Source of the DNA: Rhodosorus marinus
Taxonomy: Eukaryota > Rhodophyta > Stylonematophyceae > Stylonematales > Stylonemataceae
Length of the DNA stretch: 64,000 nt
Reading direction: 5' to 3'
NCBI GenBank assembly: GCA_029953675.1
Contig: JAMWBK010000008.1
Location: forward strand, 1,273,001-1,337,000
Shown here piece by piece: positions 54,809-64,000 of the stretch. The notes under the pieces were generated by a model. The model did not search any database. It saw only the letters and a list, made by a program, of their open reading frames with translations, and was not told where the DNA came from. Made by a program: the position numbers and the translations under genes. Each line of letters starts with the position of its first letter. The stretch's first letter is position 1.

Positions 54809-55429
54809 ATGGCAGCTGCTGGTAAGAGAATGATTGGTGGGGTGAATTGGGAAGAACAAGAAGCAAACAAGCGGGCCCGGCATGATTCGCCAGTGACTCA
54901 GTCGGACACTGACTCGGAAGGCGAGTATGAAGAAGCCGAAAACCAGTTTGTCGAGGGATTGACGAAAGCGCTGGAGCTGATGATCGACCAGGCCAATGAG
55001 CGAGGGAAAGTCAGGACCGCAGCTCATGACGAGGCGAAAGTTGGAATTTTCTACTCATCGCACAAGCAGAGCTTTTCCCTCGCGTTCTACATCAGGCGTT
55101 TGATCGACTATTGCGGATGCTCGAACTCTGCATTTGTTCTCATGTTGGTATATATGGACCGCGTGCTCTCTTCACAGCCTTTGATAGCGCTGTCCGAGTA
55201 TAACGTCCATAGGCTGACAATGACCGCGTTAGTCTTAGCGACAAAATACCTGGAGGATGAGGTGCGGACTAATAGTTACTATGCCCGCGTCGGTGGAATT
55301 TCGACGATGAAGGAGATGAACAAGTTGGAGGGGGCAATGCTCTCGATCCTCAACTTCGATCTATATGTCGATCCAGAGGAGTTCGATATGTACCAAAGTT
55401 TCATCTACGACGTGAAAGGAAAATACTAG
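54809..55429 (+). CDS. PHO80/P-U type cyclin
   Basis: A single exon of 206 residues starting at the first in-frame ATG. After a charged, Glu/Asp-rich N-terminal 50 residues comes one cyclin box: SLAFYIRRLIDYCGCSNSAF, then LVYMDRVLSS, then NVHRLTMTALVLATKYLEDE, then YYARVGGISTMKEMNKLEGA, then LNFDLYVDPEEFDMY. The text VGGIS...E(M)N.LE is characteristic of the PHO80-like (plant CYCU/P) group, which pairs with PHO85/CDKA-type kinases. In yeast and plants these link phosphate or nutrient state to growth. The partner here is unknown. Confidence 0.87.
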   Translation: MAAAGKRMIGGVNWEEQEANKRARHDSPVTQSDTDSEGEYEEAENQFVEGLTKALELMIDQANERGKVRTAAHDEAKVGIFYSSHKQSFSLAFYIRRLIDYCGCSNSAFVLMLVYMDRVLSSQPLIALSEYNVHRLTMTALVLATKYLEDEVRTNSYYARVGGISTMKEMNKLEGAMLSILNFDLYVDPEEFDMYQSFIYDVKGKY

Positions 55430-56817
55430 GATCTTGTTCCTGCGTCGAGCGAGAACCGAAGTCTAATATTAATAGCAAATAGTTGTTTACGTTCCGATTT
55501 TGTTGGGTTAACAGTGCCACCTATCTATATATCTATGTATTCTATATTATATAAACTACAAAAACTTTATACTATGAAAATGCCGCGTCGGACGCAGTTG
55601 CGATAGCTGAACATGGTATGTGATCCACTGCACAAAGACTGCAATACAGGATAGGGCAGATTCTTGGACATGGGGAGGGCGCGGATTGTACTGAGCCTTA
55701 GAAGACGTTTTGACTACCACCAGGACAACGGCCGCTGAAGCCATTCATACGATTCTTGTGACTAGAATTGGTCGCGTGATAGAGTCTTCAATGAACGGTA
55801 GTCCGCTAGTGTAATCCCAGCACCCACAGGAAATCGTTCAAGAGCGTGCTACTGGAATACCGCCCTCGGCACTTATTAGGGTGGCCTGGATGCGGACCAA
55901 GCAATCTGCGTGCACCGTACACATCAGTACAAAACCAATGGCTTTTTCCAGCCGAGACTCAACGATGTGGATTTGAGAGGAGCCAACTGTTCCGTCGCTT
56001 CTATATACCATTTCACCTTACCATACAATTGTACGGAATGGTCAGGGACAAACGTAGAGAGGCTAAACTCTTGACCGTCCGCCCGCACTCTTTTCGGGTC
56101 AAATGGGTAGGACACATTTAGGAGAACAAACAAAGATGCACTGAAGTCCGCCTAGCCACTGTAGTAAATGCTGCCTCCATCCGTTTTTTGGGACAACAAC
56201 CGCCCTCCCCTGTAGGCAAACGACAAGTGACAGTTTTCTGCCAATAATATTCACCATAACATGTATTCGAAAAGGGAGCTTACTCTTACCCCTACAAGAA
56301 CAATACATATATTAGCCAATCATTAGCTTCCAAATATTTCCCGTATCCAATAAAAATGCATAACAAACGTGACAGTTGTCCCCATTTTTCTCGTTGAAGA
56401 TTGAAGAGTTCTAACTGGCAGTTGGAGTTCAGGGCCGATTTCTTGCTTGTTTTTGGAGTAGTGCCGACGGCGAGTCTAGAAGAGCGCCTGAAGCAATCGA
56501 AATTTCTTCAACAATATTAGAACTCCAACCCATTTTTGCCGTCTCCATTTTCCGTTCGCTTATTCCGTGGACCTCTGGGTTTCATTGAAAAGCAATACAA
56601 AGTTTTCTGGTGTGCGTGAACGGAAAGGAAAGGAAGCAGTTGGATGGCTTGGCGATGATTCGCTGACACGAGCCAGGACGGAAAATTCCATTCTAATATA
56701 AAGGCTTGAGAGGGGGTAAATCAAGTGTTAAGGGGTGAGGCAGTGACTGTGACGCGGACGGGATGGTCTGCGGAGAATTGGAGTTTCGAATAGAAGGCGG
56801 TAAGAGCTATATCGAGA
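55430..56817. other. Intergenic, 1.4 kb, no gene seen
   Basis: AT-rich with TATCTATATATCTATG runs near 55520-55560. No coding frame is supported. Its end holds the helicase promoter. Confidence 0.5.
56697..56703 (+). promoter_or_regulatory. TATA box candidate of the DEAD-box helicase gene
   Basis: TATAAAG lies 121 bp before the ATG at 56818, in a plausible core-promoter position. Confidence 0.4.
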
Positions 56818-59081
56818 ATGGGTTCGGGGGGAGGTATTCCAGTTGAGGGGATGAAGAAGAGTGCTGAGCCAAAGCTCAAGCGCAAGCGTCCTGACAAGGA
56901 TGGGGAGAAGAGGAAAACGAAAAAACCGAAAAAGGTTGATAATGTGCAAACTGGAAAAGAGCAGAACAGGGAACCCGCTGAGAACGAACTTGTCGAGAGC
57001 AAGATGACTACCGGTGAGGAGTACTCGAACCCGTCCGCCAATGACGAAATGAGAAGCGTTGAAAATTTTGACCTCACAAGCAAGACGGCTATGGCCCTCA
57101 AAAATAAGGGATTCGAGAAGCTGTTCCCAATTCAGGCTGCGACGCTTGATATCATTCGTGGTGGCAACGACGTTATCGCCAGGGCAAAGACTGGCTCTGG
57201 AAAAACTCTGGCGTTTGTTATTCCTGTTATCGACGGACTGGCGAAGCAGATGAGTGAGAAGCGCCCTCGGTACAAGTCTATTCAGGTCGTTGCTCTGGCT
57301 CCTACGCGCGAGCTTGCGAACCAGGTTGCCAGGGATTTTGAGTTCCTCGCTGAGGCCCACGGACTGGAAACCCTCTGCGTATATGGCGGAACTTCGTTCG
57401 GTCCCCAGTGCAATGCGCTCCGAGCGGGCGTTGATGTTGTCATTGCGACTCCGGGTCGACTTATTGACCACATCGAGCGAGGCACAATTTCCCTCTCTGA
57501 CGTCAAGTACTTCGTTCTCGACGAGGCTGATGAAATGCTAAGCATGGGATTCAAAGAAGAAGTCGAAAAAATCCTGGAGAAGGCACAATCTGATCGACAG
57601 ACGCTTCTGTTTTCGGCGACTGTGCCAAAATGGGTTAAGGAACTTGCTAATAAGTACTTGAAACCCCAACACAAAACAGTGGATCTAGTTGGTGACAGCG
57701 CCAATCGTACCAACAAAGATATCACCCATCTTGCGATCAGCTGCCCGTGGCATGCCAGGGGTGACACGCTGGGAGATCTTGTTAAGGTAAGCTGATGTAC
57801 TTGAAACCCTTGAAAGTCCTTTAACAAGCGATTCTCAAACACGAGTTGTTCGTCGGATTAGGTTCATGCCGGTACATTTGGCAAGTCGCTAGTTTTCACT
57901 GACACGAAGAAGGAAGCGAATGAACTCGCGGAAGATCCCAAGCTGGTGGCGCTGGGTAGTGCTGTTTTGCACGGAGATATTCCCCAAGGTCAGCGTGAAA
58001 CTACTCTGGAAAAGTACCGGGATGGACGAACCAAGTGCCTCATCGCTACCGACGTTGCAGCACGCGGACTGGATATTGACGGCGTTGACTTGGTAGTACA
58101 GACTCATCCGCCAATGAACTACGACACTTACATCCACAGATCCGGAAGGACTGGGCGGGCAGGGAAAAAGGGAGTTTGCGTAACGTTTTACACGATCAAA
58201 GAGGAGTGCGCCGTTCGCGTGCTTGAGCACAAGACCGGCGTCAAACTTAAGCGAGTGGGACCGCCGCAGCCACGAGATGTGGTGAAGGCAGCAGCCACCG
58301 ATGCAACTCGCTTCCTTGAAAATCTACATGAGGATAACATTGAGTCCTTCCTAGACGCTGCTCGGGAACTGATGAAGAGCTCTGGCCGCGACGTAAGTTT
58401 TAATTCTCCACACAATCCGATAAGGGTCACTGATACTGCGCAGTGTGCTCAATCTGAAGTTGAATCATTCTCTCTTCCCCCCTGATCGGTGATACCCCTT
58501 TCTTCTGATAGGCCGAGGAGCTGCTTGCTGCTGCTCTTGCTCATATGACTGGTCAAACCGCGAAGATGAAAACGAGGTCAATACTCTCTTGCATGGAGAA
58601 CAACGTGGCAATTATTGTTACGCAGTCGGACAGGGAATTTGATGGTCCGAGAGCGGGATGGCAGCTGGTTAGGCGTTGCTTCCCCAGCGTACAGTCGTCC
58701 GCGAGAGGAATGACAGTATGCGCAGACAAGAAGAGTGCCATCTTTGACGTTCCAGAGGATTGCGTGCAGATGATCAAGAATGCCGAAAACCTGCCAAAAG
58801 GGGTGTTCTTTAAGGTGGCAGATGAGTTGCCTGAATTGGAATCCCGCGACATGGACCTGCGGGAAGCAGAGAGCCAACTCCGCGAAAAGAAGTCGTTTAT
58901 GTTCGGAAAACGTACTGGAAACGGTAACGGTAAAGGTGGCTTCGGTGGACGAGGAGGTGGCAACGGATACAGCTCTGGTGGTGGCAGATACGGCAACTCG
59001 AATGGTGGAGGTGATTCATGGAGAGGTCGATCGAACGGCGCCCGAGCCGCTGGTGGGAATGGAGGACACAAAAGGTTTTAA
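56818..59081 (+). CDS. DDX21/RH7-like nucleolar DEAD-box RNA helicase
   Basis: Three exons (56818-57786, 57862-58392, 58512-59081) with introns of 75 and 119 nt give 689 residues. All helicase motifs are present: Q motif (FEKLFPIQA), Walker A AKTGSGKT (residues 123-130), PTRELA, TPGR, DEAD (235-238), SAT, ARGLDI and HRSGRTGRAG. A GUCT domain follows (SDREFDGPRAGWQLVRRCFP). The end is Gly/Arg-rich (GGFGGRGGGNGYSSGGGRYG), which should bind RNA. The first 40 residues are Lys-rich (KLKRKRPDKD...KRKTKKPKK), a nucleolar signal rather than a transit peptide. That favours the nuclear DDX21/RH7 group over plastid RH3. The likely role is rRNA processing. The gene ends 100 bp before a palindromic repeat array. 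Confidence 0.92.
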
Positions 59082-59566
59082 CATATTTATTATACGATAA
59101 TATTTGTTTAACTAATTCCTTTATTACTATAGCTCAAACTAAGTAAAATTCAAATGGTCGGGTACGTCCATCAAAATCTGGTCCAAGACCTGGACCTTCG
59201 CGTACAAAAAAAGCGTCCAAGACCTGGACCTTCGCGTACAAAAAGCGTCCAAGACCTGGACCTTCGCGTACAAAAAGCGTTCATCCATTTCCGGACTGCC
59301 CGGAGCTGGGAGGGGCAGCATCTTCTCAACCATTGTTGTTTGTTCAAACACTCTCTCAGCAAAGCTTCTCGCGAATTTTTCCAATGAAAACAGTCTTCTG
59401 GTTCCATCAGTTTCTCTCACTACCCTCTGAGTCTGCTGCGGTACGATTATCACCTGAAGACTGTTAGCAAATCAAAATTCATCTGGTTCCGATTCCGCGT
59501 TATTGTCCATTGCGGCCTCATTCTACGAAGGAAACACGAGAACAACGACTTTCAGACGTCGGCACG
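59082..59566. other. Convergent 3' region between the helicase and the TCP11-like gene
   Basis: Contains the three-copy palindromic repeat (59181-59278). No gene is seen. Confidence 0.55.
59181..59278. repeat. Three tandem copies of a 32-34 bp palindromic unit
   Basis: Units start at 59181, 59215 and 59247 with GTCCAAGACCTGGACCTTCG. The first differs only by two extra A in the A-run. Each unit contains GTCCA-AGACC-TGGAC, a 5-bp hairpin. Confidence 0.9.
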
Positions 59567-62500
59567 TCATGGATTTTGGTCACAACATTTGTACCCAGTG
59601 CAAGTTGTAGTTACCATATCTGAAACAACGACGTTCATCGTGTCCCTCAGTCTTGAACTATGAACTGCCCAGGTATGCCTGACGAGAGCTGTTGCGCTGG
59701 ATATGATCTCCGCAGCAACTTCCGCACCGCCGCCAGCTCTGCGGAATCCGCAGGCCTCCAGCTCTTGAATACGAAGCTCACCTCCACCTCCGCCAGACAA
59801 TACTGCCTCTCGAAACCGTCTTCCAAGACGTCTGAAAAACGAAGACGTGCGTGTTCTTCAGAAAAAAAAAGTCGTCGGAGTCCGTGGTGTTTCAAAATTT
59901 CAGAAGATATGAATCACCTCCTCAGGACCCCATAAAGAGCGTCGCCATCGCGGACGGAAGCACGAACCCAGTCTCGAACTGCTTGGTTTTCACTGTCCGA
60001 TAAATTCACGTGAACAGATTCCAATGAACTGCTCACACATTGCACAAGCGCCTGAATGCAGAAGGTTTAAACTTTCAGAATAAGTGATTGCGGAGCATCC
60101 AACGTGCATTGACAAAATACACAGCGGCGCACAGATAAAGCACTGACATCCACCACCTCCAGGTCAAGGACAATCGAAAAAAGAGTCGCATGAGAGTCTT
60201 GCTGATTCATTACCTGCTCAACCTCCGTCACCTCACCAAACTCAAGAGCTTTCAGTTTTTGCGCAACGCCAGTAAGATTTAACCAAGACACCGCAGAACC
60301 TCCTACATGACTCGTCTTTCGTCGAATAAACCCTTGGCACAGGTGGTGCAGACAGGCCAGCAATGTTGCCCTCTGAAGGTCGTTTTGCAGGCCAACAATC
60401 TTGAAACGGATTGATAATTAGCAAAGATCAGATTGAGCCAAAAAAGTACGTGGATGCGCGTAACCTCTATAAGCATATCTATGGCAAGCTCACCCGTTCA
60501 ACATCGAGCCGAAGCACCTCTGGGACAGGAGCCAGGGCAAATGAATCGGAAGAATCAACGACTTCGATTATGCAGTGCTTCAAAAACATTTCACAGCTGC
60601 TGTGCTTTCCCCGTCGAATCCCTAAGAAGCGTACATGAGATCGTTTAGCTCGCGGGATAAGCCGTTCGGAAGGCTCGAAAGGCAAAAAGTCTAGAAATTT
60701 GTACATTGCGAAGCTCGAAAGTACCTTGCTCGTCAATAGAGCTCATTGTTGATATGCAAGCTGCAAGCCATTGCCTCGTGTTCGGCAATTCTGGATGAAT
60801 TAGGCCGTTCTTTAGCTTTTCTTGAAACCTGAGGATGCAAACAGTACACGCTTATTCTTCAGCGGTCCTCGTTTGAGGTCTTTCTGTACCAACCCGGAAA
60901 AGTGTCGCACTTATCATACCTGGAGCTTTCGTATTGGACTCCGTTGATCTGTATGGTGGGTGCGAGCGCTAGGATGTTCGCTTTCGATACCCTCTGACGA
61001 AGTTGGAAGACCTTCCTCCGCAAACCCATCAAGACCGTGGCAGGGTTGAACGCGATTTCCTCCATCGCGCCACATAACCACATGTCTATGTTGCTATCCT
61101 CGATTGGCTCATGGAGAGTTTTAATGTAGGCGCCCGCTTCTCTTATCAGTTCTTGCAACTTGTCAATATCGTGAACGCTTCTAATGGGTTCAATGTTCAC
61201 CACTGCATTCGAGAAAAGGGAAGGATAGGCTCAGAACGAGAACGTGTGACTGTTTCAGGTCGTGGTTCTGCATACCTTGTCCAGATATTGTCTCCAAGTC
61301 GTTCTTGATCTCGCACTCAATTTTCCTCATGCTGGTAAACACGGTAGGCTGCGATCCGAGCTCATCCCTTAGGGCCCGCTCAAGCTCCTGGAACTCAGGC
61401 TCACGGGACTTCGTATTGTCCAGCTTTTCCACAAGCCCGTTGACATCGAGCATCATCTCGTGGACTAGACCCTCATTGAGGGACAGCTTTGCCCCTGATA
61501 CAGCAGACTGAAGCCTGGTGACTGCTTCGTCACCTCCAATCCGCTTAACTGCTTCCTGGATCTTCTGCAGTTTACCGTCCAACTCTACGTTCCACTGCTG
61601 GTACTCCTCTTCGCTCATGTGCTTCGCAATTATCGAGTCTCGAAGAGCTTCTGTCGCTACCGCGTCCTGAATCATTGCACAGATAATCTTTTCCGCGTCT
61701 CGAGACTTCCATTCTGCGAAACAGGCACGCCATAGCGTCCAAGCTCGCCTGCGAATCGTACAGATAACAGCCCCTGGTTAGGCCGTCGTATGCACTGCCC
61801 AACGTAATCATGAGACGTACCTTATGCTATCCAATGTTTTCCCATGATGCAAGGCACAGATCATCCACCTCGAGCAACGCAGCACGTTCATATCGAGAGC
61901 GTCCCTCCGCGGGTCTAGAACGTGTTCAGAGAATCTTGAAACCATGAACGCGGAGAGCAGGACCCTTGCTGCTGCCGGAGTGATTTCTCCTGGAGCGAAA
62001 CAGCGCATTGAAGGACAAACTATCAGATCTTACGGTACCCGAGAATCCAACTTGTGGAGTAGGCTTGGGTTTCGAAAGCAAGTGCAAAAGTTCTCAGACT
62101 CACCGTCGTCGTTCTTGCACTCAAGTACGCGTAGCGCTCTGAGCGCGTTGAGGTTGGTCTTTTTCGATCGAAGAGTTTTTGTCATGTGATCAAATTCCTG
62201 GACTGTACTCGAGCCAACTCCACTGCTATTGAGGAAGATCCTGACAGCAGCGAGGCGAGCGATCTCTTCGTCTTTCGTGTTTATTAGTCCATCTGTATTG
62301 TCTGCTTCACAATTACTGTCAATTGCTCTGGAGACCAGTGCCGAAGGCTCCGAAAAGAGCTTCCTCTGTGCTTTGCAAGTTGTCCTGGAAGCATTCTCTT
62401 CGTCGTTAAGGGAATCTCTTTTGAAAGTTCCTTCAAACATGCAAGGCAAAGCAGCATCGAGCTGAGTTCTTAGCAAATGAAAGAGACGACCTATTCTCGC

Positions 62501-63282
62501 CGATTAGGATGAACACAAAGGCTAGAGGTCGTACCCATATTCTTAGCTGGCGAAAATTTTACTGGAGTTGCTGTCGGGTGCTCGTGGAACAGTCGTCTTC
62601 TAGGGGAGTACTGCTTGGCAATCCGTTTCGGAGCAGCTGAGCTATGATTCTCGTCTTCGCTGCGGAACTCATCGCTTGCTCTCTTTCCCCTGCGCTTAGG
62701 TTTTTCCTTGCTATCCGCTGGACCCTTTTGTTTGGAGCAACGCAGAAACGGAGCTTCCACACGTTAGTGGATTAGAAGAGAAGAGAACAAACACGGGCTG
62801 ACGACTGATATCCGAGTACCTTTCTTGGAGAACCAATCAACAGGGCTTCTCCTTCATTCGCTTGCCCCACACAGTTCTGTCGCATATCCATTCTCCTCCG
62901 CGATGCCTCTTCCAGGGCTCGATCTAGCTCAGCACGTCGCATCTCAAGGAGAACATTGAACCCTTCTTTGGAGGCTCGAGAGACGTCCCTAACCTTTTGA
63001 ACGTGAACCCTGCAGCGTTCACTAACGCAAGCAACGAAACTGACCGATAAGAACGGCGCTGACCTCAAGAGACTATAACAAGTTAATTCTATTGCAGAGT
63101 CCATACCTTTTCTGCATAGAGTAGCTTTTCCTTCGTTCTGAAGCCGCATCTATCTTCGTCGAGATATCCTTTCTGGTGAGTGCTCTTTTCGATGGAGAGG
63201 GGGTCATCAAACATTTCGGAGGAGATGCTGTAGGACTCGAATTGACCGACACCGTAACAGTGTTATTCTCCCATGGAACCAT
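59567..63282 (-). CDS. T-complex protein 11 (TCP11) family protein, 12 exons
   Basis: Exons on the minus strand: 63282-63107, 63009-62820, about 62724-62563, about 62461-62104, 61989-61821, 61748-61276, 61202-60920, 60828-60725, 60621-60494, 60399-60214, 60051-59918 and 59831-59567. The product is about 875-895 residues. The TCP11 domain is spread over exons 5-12: ARVLLSAFMVSRFSEHVL, RAWTLWRACFAEWKSRDAEK, HDIDKLQELIREAGAYIKTL...PIEDS, VQYESSRFQEKLKNGLIHPE, PEVLRLDVERIVGLQNDLQR and a final ATALVRHTWAVH. The N-terminal part is charged and partly coiled-coil (FNVLLEMRRAELDRALEEAS). All junctions keep frame. The exon 3/4 boundary is uncertain: an alternative uses 62535 and 62490 with a 44-nt intron. 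Molecular function of plant and algal TCP11 proteins is poorly known. Exon density is unlike that of its neighbours. Confidence 0.82.
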
Positions 63283-64000
63283 CGCCTTCCTTGTCCTGGT
63301 CGAACTTCTCCGACCTTTAACCCCAAACAGAAATCCCGAACAACCCAAAAACCTGTGAAAAAGACCAACCCCAACAGTCACACATGCCTCTTTGACTTGT
63401 TACAGAAATCACCCAAACTCCGAGCTCACTCACTCACTAGATGAGTCGCGGCTGCCATCCTTACGAAAGTAACTATTCTCACAACAGAGTACAGACGTTA
63501 CTAGATGATGCTGAACACCTCCCCCTCTTCCTCCCCCCTCCCACAAAAATTAAAACAAAGTCGTAATGTAAGCCTCAAGAGGTTTCTTCAATCATTACGC
63601 TAAACATGAAAACTGGTTCGATATTTATCCAATTCAGCACGGCGGTCTTTTATTGACTGAATATCTGAGGATGGTGAAAATTCCACTCCGACCAATGTTC
63701 CTTCTTCGAAGATTGTTGGCCACAAAACCTAAGAAATTCTCTTCAAGTTTCCGTTTTGCATCGAAAATAGAAAAATAGAAATATTCAGAGCTAGCCCCAA
63801 GTAACGGCTAGTTCTCAAATGGATTGTCCAATTCTTTAGGTACACGTGTATACAATTAATTGGCCTTATTTACTGGTCAGATTTTTGGGGTCCTGCTGTA
63901 TCTCAGGCGAAAATCCTGTATTGCTGCTCGGAAAGCTTCTTGAGATGCTGCAAGCTGGGATGGGGGACGAACAATGAGAAAAAAGCACAATACATGCTAA
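63283..64000. other. Upstream region of the TCP11-like gene to the window end
   Basis: No gene is seen. An open stretch continues about 33 codons upstream of the chosen ATG but lacks another ATG. Confidence 0.45.

Overview
This is nuclear DNA of a photosynthetic eukaryote. Nineteen protein genes are supported: eighteen recognisable or partly recognisable eukaryotic genes plus one small uncertain ORF. Most genes carry 0 to 4 short GT-AG introns of 72-162 nt, and one carries about eleven. Splice phases were checked exon by exon, and the joined proteins restore known family sequence. A plant-type CCR4 with a zinc-binding N-terminus, an RWP-RK factor, a probably plastid CIA30/Rossmann protein and a cytosol-type multidomain acetyl-CoA carboxylase point to an archaeplastid alga. 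Compact genes with few introns make a red alga the best guess, but the sequence alone does not prove it. No rRNA, tRNA, snRNA or CRISPR array was recognised.

Region 1 (1-12,100) is a graveyard of non-LTR retrotransposons. At least three related copies lie head to tail on the minus strand, with further fragments beyond them, one of them on the plus strand. Each copy encodes a gag-like N-terminal region, a reverse transcriptase, a CCHC-like zinc knuckle and a C-terminal restriction-like endonuclease. All are broken by frameshifts, deletions or truncation. An 18-bp sequence, CCCCAGACTAACGTAACC, sits at every element boundary, and another copy lies in an intron of the CCR4 gene at 26.2 kb. This looks like a preferred insertion target and its duplications.

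Region 2 (12,300-28,500) carries a membrane protein with FG-GAP-like repeats (-), an RWP-RK factor (-), the ribosome biogenesis factor TSR2 (+), a patatin-like phospholipase (-), an Rxt3-type histone deacetylase complex subunit (-), the CCR4 deadenylase (-) and a REEP/DP1-like ER membrane protein (+).

Region 3 (28,500-49,000) is the densest part. It holds acetyl-CoA carboxylase (-), divergent from a Trm10-family tRNA methyltransferase (+). These are followed by a Vps39-like tethering subunit (+), an alpha/beta hydrolase (-), a ZNG1/CobW zinc chaperone GTPase (+), a 53-residue twin CX9C protein (+) and a CIA30/Rossmann protein (-).

Region 4 (49,000-54,800) is gene-poor. It contains a 128-bp inverted-repeat (MITE-like) element, a 126-bp tandem duplication and a stretch of odd composition.

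Region 5 (54,800-64,000) has a PHO80-type cyclin (+), a nucleolar DDX21-like DEAD-box helicase (+) with palindromic tandem repeats just past its 3' end, and a 12-exon T-complex protein 11 homologue (-). The genes are mostly housekeeping functions (ribosome and tRNA maturation, mRNA turnover, lipid synthesis, endolysosomal fusion, metal handling) and form no obvious pathway cluster.
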